Shown: positions 27,137 to 33,970 of the stretch, piece by piece
How positions within the stretch are numbered: the stretch's first letter is position 1
How the letters are laid out: each line of letters opens with the position of its first letter
NCBI GenBank assembly: GCA_951812315.1
Contig: CATOSA010000044.1
Location: 1 to 33,970, forward strand
Source: an uncultured Burkholderiales bacterium
Lineage (GTDB): Bacteria > Pseudomonadota > Gammaproteobacteria > Burkholderiales > Eutrophovitaceae
Direction of reading: 5' to 3'
DNA: 33,970 nucleotides
Position numbers and translations under genes: made by a program
The notes under the pieces: model-generated
What the model was told of the DNA's origin: nothing
Databases searched by the model: none
What the model saw: the letters and a program-made list of their open reading frames with translations, nothing else

Positions 27137-27164
27137 CGCATCCGGGCAATGTCGCCCGGATGCG
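27137..27164 (-). promoter_or_regulatory. 11-bp perfect hairpin between 4.5S RNA and dnaX
   Basis: CGCATCCGGGC (27137-27147) and GCCCGGATGCG (27154-27164) are perfect complements around a 6-nt loop. On the minus strand it is 7 nt past the 4.5S RNA and 14 nt before the dnaX ATG. It is followed by AACGTGATAACG, not a T-run. It could terminate or process the small RNA, or limit dnaX translation, since no Shine-Dalgarno is otherwise evident. Confidence 0.6.
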
Positions 27165-27170
27165 TGAATG

Positions 27171-27269
27171 GGTGGCGAGCCCTTACCCCGGCACTTGCAA
27201 AAAATAGCTGTGGCTGCTTCCTTCCGGACCTGACCAGATTCACTACCATGCAATGCGGGGAGGCCCGCC
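27171..27269 (-). ncRNA. ffs: 4.5S RNA (bacterial signal recognition particle RNA)
   Basis: On the minus strand the conserved apical domain GGTCAGGTCCGGAAGGAAGC, followed by AGCC, is present without change (plus-strand 27211-27234); this is the Ffh-binding tetraloop and symmetric loop. The ends pair: GGCGGGCC at the 5' end with GGCTCGCC at the 3' end, then CCCC with GGGG. The RNA is about 96-99 nt, the small SRP RNA type without an Alu domain. With Ffh and FtsY it targets membrane proteins. It lies directly upstream of dnaX, a common arrangement. Exact ends are inferred from pairing. Confidence 0.95.
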
Positions 27270-27489
27270 ATTGAAGCTTGTGACTACGCACATTGGGTAC
27301 CAGGCAGACTTGTATCTGCCCATCAAAATTATTGTATTCAAGGCTGGTTTCAACCATCGATTAGATGTCGAGCATGTGCCGCTACGGCACCGTGCATTGA
27401 TCGAACCCTCAAACATTCAAGACTAATCACAGGCAATTACAGTATTTATTTCCAGATTTGACAGTTATTTCCAAGCGGCAGAAATGGCC

Positions 27490-29016
27490 TCAGTCTACAA
27501 CGACCGGAATGTTGCCAATGCGGTCTCGCCATTGTGCGGGCCCGCTGGTATGTACAGACGTGCCTGACGCATCGACGGCAACCGTCACCGGCATGTTCTC
27601 GACCTCAAATTCGTAAATTGCTTCCATACCGAGGTCCTCAAAAGCAACAACCTTAGCCGATTTGATCGCTTTCGATACCAGATAGGCTGCACCGCCGATC
27701 GCGATGAGGTAGACCGCCTTGTGCTTGCGAATGGTCTCGATTGCCGCCGGTCCGCGCTCGGCCTTGCCAATCATTCCAAGCAAGCCGGTCTTGTCGAGCA
27801 TCAACTCGGTAAATTTGTCCATGCGCGTCGCAGTGGTCGGCCCGGCAGGACCAACGGCTTCGTCGCGCACCGGATCGACCGGGCCGACGTAATAGATAAA
27901 ACGTCCGTTGAAGTCCACACCGGCCGGCAGTTCCTGGCCACTTTCAATGAATTGCCGAATGCGCTTGTGGGCAGCGTCACGCCCGGTCAACAATTTGCCG
28001 TTGAGCAATAGCGCCTCGCCCGGCTTCCAGCTGGCAATCTCTTCGCGAGTGACAGCCCCCAGATCAACACGCCGTGCCTGGGCCGACGGTGCCCAGTGAA
28101 CATCCGGGTAGTCTTCTAGCTTCGGTGCCTCGAACTGCGCAGGGCCGCTCCCATCAAGCACAAAATGCAGATGGCGGGTTGCCGCGCAATTTGGAATGAC
28201 CGCAACCGGCAACGACGCAGCGTGCGTCGGGTAATCCTTGATCTTGACATCCAGCACTGTGGTCAAACCGCCAAGCCCTTGCGCCCCGATACCAAGCGCA
28301 TTGACCTTGTCGTGGATTTCAATGCGCAACTCTTCGAGCCGATTGGACGGACCGCGACGCTTCAACTCGTGCATGTCGATCGGCTCCATCAGCGATTCCT
28401 TGGCGAGCACCATCGCTTTTTCAGCGCTGCCGCCAACCCCTATGCCGAGCATGCCGGGCGGACACCAGCCGGCTCCCATTGTCGGCACCGTCTTGACGAT
28501 CCAGTCGGTAATGCTATCGGACGGATTGAGCATGGCCAACTTCGATTTGTTCTCCGATCCACCGCCTTTCGCGGCAACATCGATTTCGATCTTGTTGCCC
28601 GGCACGAGGTCAACGTGCACGACTGCGGGCGTGTTGTCTCGCGTGTTGCCGCGTTTGCCTGCAGGGTCGGCGACAATTGACGCGCGCAGTTTGTTATCAG
28701 GGTTCAGATAAGCCCGGCGTACGCCTTCGTTGACCATGTCTACCACCGAGCTGGTGGTGACATCCCAGCGAACGTCCATGCCAACCTTCACGAATGCGAC
28801 AACGATGCCGGTATCCTGGCATACGGGACGTTTACCTTCAGCACACATGCGCGAGTTGGTCAGTATCTGTGCAATGGCATCGCGCGCGGCCAGCGATTCT
28901 TCCCGCTCATAGGCCGCCGCAAGCGATTCGATATAGTCGCGCGGATGAAAGTACGAGATGTACTGCAACGCATCGGCGACGCTTTCGATGATATCTTCGT
29001 GTCGAATTACGGTCAT
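27490..29016 (-). CDS. Class I (iron-sulfur) fumarate hydratase
   Basis: 508 residues from the ATG at 29014-29016 (MTVIRHEDIIESVADALQYI), the family start; the frame extends 26 unrelated residues upstream, which were left out. It interconverts fumarate and malate in the TCA cycle using an oxygen-sensitive [4Fe-4S] cluster. The three expected cluster cysteines are visible: Cys66 in RPVCQDTG, Cys185 in GAGWCPPGMLG and Cys277 in IPNCAATRH. N-terminal alpha domain and C-terminal beta domain are fused, as in FumA/FumB. The C-terminal part has GLLGMIGKAERGP and VAFEDLGMEAIYEFEVENMP. It is divergent from acs with a 367-bp gap. Confidence 0.95.
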   Translation of the reverse strand: MTVIRHEDIIESVADALQYISYFHPRDYIESLAAAYEREESLAARDAIAQILTNSRMCAEGKRPVCQDTGIVVAFVKVGMDVRWDVTTSSVVDMVNEGVRRAYLNPDNKLRASIVADPAGKRGNTRDNTPAVVHVDLVPGNKIEIDVAAKGGGSENKSKLAMLNPSDSITDWIVKTVPTMGAGWCPPGMLGIGVGGSAEKAMVLAKESLMEPIDMHELKRRGPSNRLEELRIEIHDKVNALGIGAQGLGGLTTVLDVKIKDYPTHAASLPVAVIPNCAATRHLHFVLDGSGPAQFEAPKLEDYPDVHWAPSAQARRVDLGAVTREEIASWKPGEALLLNGKLLTGRDAAHKRIRQFIESGQELPAGVDFNGRFIYYVGPVDPVRDEAVGPAGPTTATRMDKFTELMLDKTGLLGMIGKAERGPAAIETIRKHKAVYLIAIGGAAYLVSKAIKSAKVVAFEDLGMEAIYEFEVENMPVTVAVDASGTSVHTSGPAQWRDRIGNIPVVVD

Positions 29017-29383
29017 GTGGAATGTTGAGGCGCGATGCACACAGGGCATCAAGCGCCTTGTCTGCATTCGGGTTTGCGAGGCTGAACGCCACATTATAAA
29101 TCAGCGGATCACGCCGGACTATTGTCGTTGCCGGACTCTCGAGCAAGTTGCGCCGGCTACAAAACCCCACTGGTTTCACAATGCAGGACTGCTTCGTGGC
29201 GCGGATCGTTATAATCAGGGAAGTCAAACGGGAACGCCGAGCAAATAATCACGCAGGCAGGTTTCAGTCAAGCTGGATTGCTCAGGTGAATTCGTTGTAC
29301 ACCAGTATGTTATAGCGTGTTTGTGCAACTGGCGCACGCCTGCTGGCGTTTCCATAACAGTCCATTTCCGGGGGGAGAATCGG
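29017..29383. other. Divergent promoter region, fumarase / acs
   Basis: 367 bp with no gene. On the minus strand a perfect TATAAT (29093-29098) lies about 77 bp before the fumarase start, though no good -35 is found 16-18 bp upstream of it. Toward acs, TATGTTATAG near 29308-29317 may be a -10 region. A GGGGGGAGAA Shine-Dalgarno precedes acs at 29370-29379. Confidence 0.5.
29093..29098 (-). promoter_or_regulatory. Candidate -10 element for fumarase
   Basis: Exact TATAAT on the minus strand in an otherwise poor promoter context; the leader would be roughly 70 nt. The missing -35 suggests an activator or a false match. Confidence 0.3.
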
Positions 29384-31348
29384 ATGAGCAACATTGAATC
29401 GGTATTGCACGAGAACCGTGTGTTCGAACCGTCAGCGGAGTTCGTCAAGCAGGCCAATATTTCGGGCATGTCTGCTTACAAGGCGCTTTGTGAAGAGGCC
29501 GATCAAGACTATGAAGCGTTCTGGGCTCGCCTGGCGCGTGACAATCTATTGTGGCACAAACCGTTTGACAAAACCCTCGACGAAAGCAATCCGCCGTTTT
29601 TCAAATGGTTCCATGATGGTGAACTGAACGCCTCATATAACTGCCTCGACCGGCACCTGAATACGCAACCCAACAAGGTCGCAATTATCTTCGAGGCAGA
29701 CGATGGCACCGTCACCAGAATTACCTACAAGCAGCTCTACCACCGTGTCTGCCAGTTCGCCAACGGACTGAAGAGCCTGGGAATCAAGCCAGGCGACAGA
29801 GTCGTGATCTACATGCCGATGTCGATTGAAGCCGTGGCCGCAATGCAGGCGTGTGCACGCATTGGTGCGACGCATTCCGTCGTGTTCGGTGGCTTCTCCG
29901 CCAAAAGCCTTCAGGATCGTATCGGCGACGCTGGTGCCGTGGCCGTTTTGACTGCTGACGGACAAATGCGCGGCGGCAAGGAAATACCCCTCAAGCCAGT
30001 GGTGGACGAAGCGATCGCGATGGGTGGTTGCGACAGCGTCAAGCATATGGTCGTGTACAAGCGCACCGGCTCGAACATCAAGATGCAGGACGAGCGCGAC
30101 GTCTGGCTCTCGGATCTGGTGCAGAATCAGCTGGACGTGTGCGAACCGGTGTGGGTCAACGCTGAACATCCGCTGTTCATTCTGTATACCTCAGGTTCGA
30201 CCGGAAAACCGAAAGGCGTGCAACATAGTACGGCAGGCTATCTGCTGCATGCGATACTCACGATGAAGTGGACGTTTGACTTCAAGGGCTCGGACGTTTT
30301 CTGGTGCACTGCCGACGTTGGCTGGGTCACCGGCCACACTTACATTGCATACGGCCCGCTCGCCGTGGGCGCTACCCAGGTCGTTTTCGAAGGGGTGCCG
30401 ACTTACCCCAAGCCGGACCGGTTCTGGAAACTGATCAACGAATTCGGCGTCACCGTGTTCTACACTGCCCCGACCGCGATCCGCTCACTCATCAAACTCG
30501 GCGCCGACTTGCCGAAGAATTACGATCTGTCGTCGTTGCGCCTGCTCGGTACTGTTGGAGAGCCGATCAATCCCGAAGCGTGGATCTGGTATTACGAGAC
30601 GGTCGGCGGCAAGCGCTGCCCAATCGTCGACACCTGGTGGCAAACGGAAACCGGTGGGCATCTGATTACGCCGCTGCCGGGCGCGATACCAATGAAGCCA
30701 GGATCCTGCACCATGCCACTGCCCGGCATCATGTGTGATGTCGTTGACGAAACAGGTGAATCAGTTGAAAAAGGCAGCGGCGGGATCCTGGTGATCAAGA
30801 AACCATGGCCGGCGATGATTCGCACCATCTGGGGTGATCCAGAACGATTCAAGAAGACCTATTACCCGGAAGACTTCCAGGGCAAATACTACCTCGCTGG
30901 AGACGGCGCCAGCCGGGATCTCGACGGCTACTTCTGGATCATGGGGCGCATCGACGACGTACTGAACGTATCCGGACACCGCCTCGGCACAATGGAGATT
31001 GAATCCGCCCTGGTCGCACACGACCTGGTCGCAGAAGCGGCCGTTGTCGGCAGACCGCACGACGTGAAAGGCGAAGCAGTCATTGCATTTGTCGTCCTCA
31101 AAGGCGATCGCCCGACTGGTGAAGAGTCGAAGGAGATCGCAAAAACCCTGCGCGACTGGGTCGGAAAAGACATCGGCGCGATCGCAAAACCGGAAGAAAT
31201 CCGCTTTGGCGATAACCTGCCCAAAACCCGCTCCGGCAAGATCATGCGGCGTCTGCTACGCGCGATCGCGAAAGGCGAAGAAATCACCCAGGATGTCTCT
31301 ACGTTGGAGAACCCGCAAATTCTGGATCAGTTAAAGGAGACGGTCTGA
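29384..31348 (+). CDS. acs: Acetyl-CoA synthetase (AMP-forming)
   Basis: 654 residues from the ATG at 29384, chosen because GGGGGGAGAA precedes it and the family start [17 protein letters not shown] follows; 21 upstream in-frame codons are non-coding. Acs activates acetate through acetyl-AMP to acetyl-CoA. Adenylation motifs: [11 protein letters not shown] (268-278), [70 protein letters not shown]. The C-terminal SGKIMRR lysine (about 619), the known Pat/CobB acetylation site in this family, is present. Divergent from fumarase; the tRNA-Ser region follows 37 bp after its stop. Confidence 0.98.
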   Translation: MSNIESVLHENRVFEPSAEFVKQANISGMSAYKALCEEADQDYEAFWARLARDNLLWHKPFDKTLDESNPPFFKWFHDGELNASYNCLDRHLNTQPNKVAIIFEADDGTVTRITYKQLYHRVCQFANGLKSLGIKPGDRVVIYMPMSIEAVAAMQACARIGATHSVVFGGFSAKSLQDRIGDAGAVAVLTADGQMRGGKEIPLKPVVDEAIAMGGCDSVKHMVVYKRTGSNIKMQDERDVWLSDLVQNQLDVCEPVWVNAEHPLFILYTSGSTGKPKGVQHSTAGYLLHAILTMKWTFDFKGSDVFWCTADVGWVTGHTYIAYGPLAVGATQVVFEGVPTYPKPDRFWKLINEFGVTVFYTAPTAIRSLIKLGADLPKNYDLSSLRLLGTVGEPINPEAWIWYYETVGGKRCPIVDTWWQTETGGHLITPLPGAIPMKPGSCTMPLPGIMCDVVDETGESVEKGSGGILVIKKPWPAMIRTIWGDPERFKKTYYPEDFQGKYYLAGDGASRDLDGYFWIMGRIDDVLNVSGHRLGTMEIESALVAHDLVAEAAVVGRPHDVKGEAVIAFVVLKGDRPTGEESKEIAKTLRDWVGKDIGAIAKPEEIRFGDNLPKTRSGKIMRRLLRAIAKGEEITQDVSTLENPQILDQLKETV

Positions 31349-31384
31349 CTTACGTTCTGCGCGCTTTACGCAGTCAATGCTGTT

Positions 31385-31413
31385 TTGACAGTACGCAAGT
31401 GCTCCGTTATCCT
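31385..31413 (+). promoter_or_regulatory. Strong sigma-70 promoter for the tRNA-Ser region
   Basis: Perfect TTGACA (31385-31390), a 17-bp spacer and TATCCT (31408-31413), followed by a GC-rich stretch GCGCCGCC as in stable-RNA promoters under stringent control. Transcription would start near 31420, just before the half tRNA. Confidence 0.75.
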
Positions 31414-31429
31414 GCGCCGCCTCATACAC

Positions 31430-31465
31430 GAGAGATGACCTGGAGGCTTAAGGTGCACGCCTGGA
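31430..31465 (+). repeat. Displaced 5' half of tRNA-Ser (36-bp direct repeat)
   Basis: These 36 bp match the first part of the intact tRNA-Ser (31573-31608) at 34 of 36 positions; the two mismatches are at 31441-31442. The match ends exactly at the last anticodon base. It holds the acceptor 5' strand, D arm and anticodon stem 5' strand, but no 3' half, so it cannot make a tRNA. It looks like an integration scar or a partial duplication. Confidence 0.85.
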
Positions 31466-31495
31466 CAACACGGGCCGCGTAAGCGGCTCTTGTTG
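31466..31495 (+). terminator. Hairpin with GUAA tetraloop between half and full tRNA-Ser
   Basis: Starts at the first base after the half tRNA. CAACA (31466-31470) pairs with TGTTG (31491-31495). Inside, one C/T mismatch, a G-C and a G-T pair lead to GCCGC/GCGGC closing a GTAA loop (31479-31482). The inner stem followed by TCTTGTTG resembles a terminator. It would lie between the strong promoter and the intact tRNA. Confidence 0.6.
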
Positions 31496-31571
31496 CAGCG
31501 TAGACTAACCTTCAGGTTACGTCGGAGCTAAAGCGTAGCGCTCTTGCAACAGGAACATTCGTCAAGATAAC

Positions 31572-31663
31572 GGAGAGATGACCGAGAGGCTTAAGGTGCA
31601 CGCCTGGAAAGCGTGTGTACGGCTCAAACCGTACCGAGGGTTCGAATCCCTCTCTCTCCGCCA
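31572..31663 (+). tRNA. tRNA-Ser(GGA)
   Basis: 92 nt including an encoded CCA. Acceptor GGAGAGA pairs with TCTCTCC; the anticodon loop CTGGAAA (31604-31610) gives GGA, reading UCC and UCU. The long variable arm (TGTACGGCTC/AAACCGTACC region) marks a class II serine tRNA, and the T loop is GTTCGAATC. The promoter is far upstream, beyond the half copy and hairpin. Confidence 0.97.
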
Positions 31664-31933
31664 CGCAGTCGTCTATTGACAGAGCAGGTGCCTGGTTGCT
31701 ACCGATGATGTCCGCAACGCCGCTTATTCTGCGGGCTTTGGGGCCATGCGCTTTGCGCTACCCGATTGCAGAGACTACCCGGTCTGGAAAAATCAGCGCA
31801 GATCTGGCGATAGTCTCTCGACGCCGTTCAGGTGGTCTACTTCGCGCACAGCCGCACGAACTGTGCGGGCGCATGAACCGGATTGAAAATCAAGAGTTAC
31901 CGGTTTTGATGAAGAGCCTGCGAACCCAACCAT
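31664..31933. other. Non-coding gap between tRNA-Ser and helicase gene
   Basis: 270 bp; no integrase or other gene could be supported. A plus-strand open frame running through here continues as the antisense of the helicase gene and has no family likeness. No copy of the tRNA 3' end was seen in the rest of the window. Confidence 0.5.
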
Positions 31934-33970
31934 TCACAGAACGGCCAGAATTTTCCGCGCCTGTTGCCGATTCAGATTCGCATGCGCAAATTGGTTACGG
32001 TAGCTACGCAGGCAACCGTAGCAACTCGAATCACAACCGCAGTTGCCTTTCACGCGCTCTGCCGCGCTATGAAGGACTTTGCGAAAGACGTCTTCCCGTT
32101 CCAGTTGCGCCACCAGTCCGGCGCCGCCAGGAACATTGTCGTAAAGCACAATGGCGGATTCACTCGGATTATCTCCGCCAGTGATAGTCACGTTCAGGTC
32201 GGTTTCCGGCACTTGCAGCGTATCCGCCGCGCCTAGCAGGAGCGCATAGGCGACGGAATAGGCGGTCCACTCGTCATGCAGAGGCAGAGAAGGAAACCGC
32301 AAGCGCACAACATCCGTGACCAGTTCGTGGCCAAACGAGAACCGTTCCAAAGTGCCGGAGCATGCGGAATTCGAGGGTGATTTGTGCGTCCCCTTCGGTT
32401 CCGACTTGTGCACGCCGCAGGAGCGGCAAATGTAGAAACTCTCTCTGTTTCGGCCTTCGCATAGGATGACCAGAACGCCGGGGATGGCTTTGGTCACCTG
32501 CACACCGAAGATGGTCTTCAATTCAGGTTCGGCGTCGAAGCCAGGGAAGAATGGCCGTGTGGTGTAGAGACGACGGGCCCGTCCGGTCGGTTCCTTGGGC
32601 TTCTGAAACAGCGGCGTTACGAATCCGAATCGGGGAATGAGGTATTTCTGAGCGCCTGGCGCCTTATCTTCATCGCTTTCACTCCACTTTTGAAAGTTCC
32701 GTGCGTCGTCGTACTTGTAGTGACATACGGGCCACGCCTTACCTGCAACCGCCTTGATGCCGCAGGATTCCCACTCCAGCTTGTTGGCAACTACCTTGCC
32801 ACCCGGGGCGTACTCGGCGATGGCCTGGGACAAATCTAGCTGGAGCGCTACAGCCCGCTTGCCATCGATGGAACGGGTATCGAGTTCGACAACATCCACC
32901 GGGAAGCCGTATTTCGGGATGACCGCCTTGCGCGACAGAAAGGTCAACGTCCGCTCGGAGGCAATGGTTTTCATGCGCGTCTCGACTCTGCCTGTTCCCT
33001 CGTGCCGCTTGAACAGTTCCTGGCGAAATCTGTCCATATCGAGATAGTCCCCGCACACTTCCGCTTCCACATCAGCGAAACGGCTCTTCGGTCCGGCGAT
33101 CTTGTCGATCCATTGATCGGTGGTGAGCCCGGATTTTTCGTGCATGTCCTCCGGCACGATTCGGCGCAACGAGTCGGCCAATTCACCGTTGCCCTCGCAG
33201 AATTGACGCAGTTCGGACACCGCACAGGGTTGCTCCCAATCACCGACGAATGTTTCTACCTTGAAACAACGCGCTTTATTCTCTTCTGAAGCCTTGAAGA
33301 AGCCAGAAAAGGCGGCGGCGACCATGTGGCGCAAGACGATCTTCTCATTGGTCACCAGAAAGCGCGGCGGATGTGTCGTGCCGTTGATCACCCGATTTTC
33401 CGGATCTTCATAGTGATATAGGTCATGCGGATTGCGACGGCAGTAGGTCAGCGCCAGTCCTGGTGTTTCCCGGCGTCCTGCCCGCCCGACGCGCTGGGTG
33501 TAGTTGAACGGCTCTGGCGGCACATTACGGAGAAACACGGTCTCCAGATCGCCAAGATCGACACCCACCTCAAACGTAGTCGAGGAACTGAGAAGATGGA
33601 TACAGCCGCTCTTGAAACGATCCTGCCTTTGGCTCGCCTCGGCGCTTTCGATCTGCGCTGTGTGTTCCTCTGCGCTCAGAGCGGTAGGCAGGTCCGGGCT
33701 TTCATAGAGAATTCGATAGTGATTCTCTTTGAGACGGCTCTGGTTCGCGGGTTCCAGGACGCCCGGGCATCCATTGCGAGGACAGACGCCGCGAATGTTG
33801 TGACTGCTCACTGTCGCACAGGTGTCGCACTCCCGGGATTCGTCAGGACCTGCGAGTTTGATTCGCAGCCAGCGCGAGTTGAGGCGAAAGGTGCCGTTGG
33901 TAGCCTGTGAAAGGATGGGGTCGTCGGCGTGATTTCGGTCACGCTTTCGCATGCCCTCCCATACATCTCT
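31934..33970 (-). CDS. Large superfamily 2 helicase with DUF1998-type C-terminus, 5' part outside window
   Basis: The frame is open to the window edge, so the N-terminal helicase half is missing; 678 codons are seen. Counting from the first visible Met (33952), a zinc-binding insert is CDTCATVSSHNIRGVCPRNGC (split over 42-62; Cys 42, 45, 57, 62). Helicase motif V lies in STTFEVGVDLGDLETVFL (about 124-141) and motif VI in QRVGRAGRR (153-161). A second CXXC pair is in YICRSCG, and the extreme C-terminus has CGCDSSCYGCLRSYRNQFAH, the DUF1998 cysteine cluster. Such helicase-DUF1998 proteins include Bacillus MrfA/YprA (DNA repair); DUF1998 also occurs in phage-defence genes such as druE of Druantia and drmB of DISARM. 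Which one cannot be settled without the missing half. It lies 270 bp from a tRNA gene, a typical place for accessory DNA. Confidence 0.85.
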   Translation of the reverse strand, partial: RDVWEGMRKRDRNHADDPILSQATNGTFRLNSRWLRIKLAGPDESRECDTCATVSSHNIRGVCPRNGCPGVLEPANQSRLKENHYRILYESPDLPTALSAEEHTAQIESAEASQRQDRFKSGCIHLLSSSTTFEVGVDLGDLETVFLRNVPPEPFNYTQRVGRAGRRETPGLALTYCRRNPHDLYHYEDPENRVINGTTHPPRFLVTNEKIVLRHMVAAAFSGFFKASEENKARCFKVETFVGDWEQPCAVSELRQFCEGNGELADSLRRIVPEDMHEKSGLTTDQWIDKIAGPKSRFADVEAEVCGDYLDMDRFRQELFKRHEGTGRVETRMKTIASERTLTFLSRKAVIPKYGFPVDVVELDTRSIDGKRAVALQLDLSQAIAEYAPGGKVVANKLEWESCGIKAVAGKAWPVCHYKYDDARNFQKWSESDEDKAPGAQKYLIPRFGFVTPLFQKPKEPTGRARRLYTTRPFFPGFDAEPELKTIFGVQVTKAIPGVLVILCEGRNRESFYICRSCGVHKSEPKGTHKSPSNSACSGTLERFSFGHELVTDVVRLRFPSLPLHDEWTAYSVAYALLLGAADTLQVPETDLNVTITGGDNPSESAIVLYDNVPGGAGLVAQLEREDVFRKVLHSAAERVKGNCGCDSSCYGCLRSYRNQFAHANLNRQQARKILAVL

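Noticed and set aside
29320..29345. Sigma-54-like GG...GC pair upstream of acs
   Set aside because: The spacing between GG and GC is one base short and the flanks do not match TGGCAC/TTGC.
31466..31571. Possible integron attC site
   Set aside because: Paired arms exist, but the canonical RYYYAAC/GTTRRRY core sites in the right order were not found, and no cassette gene is present.
31615..32184. Plus-strand open frame of 189 codons starting inside tRNA-Ser
   Set aside because: It begins in the tRNA and ends as the antisense of the helicase 3' end; no domain and no Shine-Dalgarno.

Overview
The window reads as chromosomal DNA of a betaproteobacterium, possibly near Nitrosomonadales or Burkholderiales. 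This rests on gene content and order: a dapC-dapD-pilU-dapE-prmB cluster, an alaC-hom-thrC amino-acid block, dnaX-ybaB-recR behind the 4.5S RNA gene, and a MoxR/DUF58/TgpA transglutaminase operon. That placement is inference from synteny and protein flavour; no 16S rRNA or marker tree is available here.

Layout. (1) 1-4.6 kb, minus strand: a broken, edge-truncated ParA-type ATPase start, then scpB and scpA (condensin partners) and the disaggregase gene clpB, which has a very good sigma-32 promoter. (2) 4.8-6.35 kb, plus strand: a periplasmic DUF3365 monoheme protein and nadC (NAD synthesis). (3) 6.4-10.2 kb, minus strand: alaC, hom and thrC, the aspartate-to-threonine branch with an alanine/glutamate-type aminotransferase. 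ThrC carries an unexpected CX2CX2CX3CP insert. (4) 10.5-16.5 kb, plus strand: a Mth938-like protein, moxR (frameshifted near its 3' end), DUF58, a TgpA-like transglutaminase, and a degenerate EAL-domain protein. (5) 16.6-23.4 kb, plus strand: a RAYT-type HUH transposase whose stop overlaps a possible start of dapC, then dapD, pilU, dapE and prmB. DapD, DapC and DapE are consecutive steps of the succinylase lysine/diaminopimelate pathway. (6) 23.3-29.0 kb, minus strand: the 4.5S RNA gene, dnaX, ybaB, recR and rluB, plus class I fumarase. (7) 29.4-31.7 kb, plus strand: acs, then a strong promoter followed by a displaced 5' half of tRNA-Ser, a structured ~106-bp spacer and the complete tRNA-Ser(GGA). 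(8) 31.9 kb to the end, minus strand: the C-terminal 680 or so codons of a large helicase with a DUF1998-type cysteine-rich end. This looks like accessory DNA, of the kind found in defence or DNA-repair loci beside tRNA genes.

Most of the window is ordinary housekeeping sequence. The points that stand out are the ferredoxin-like cysteine motif inside threonine synthase, the half-tRNA/hairpin/tRNA arrangement next to an accessory helicase, the transposase wedged against dapC, the slipped duplication at the dapD stop codon, several long perfect inverted repeats, and two single-base frameshifts (parA-like and moxR) that may be assembly errors or real lesions.
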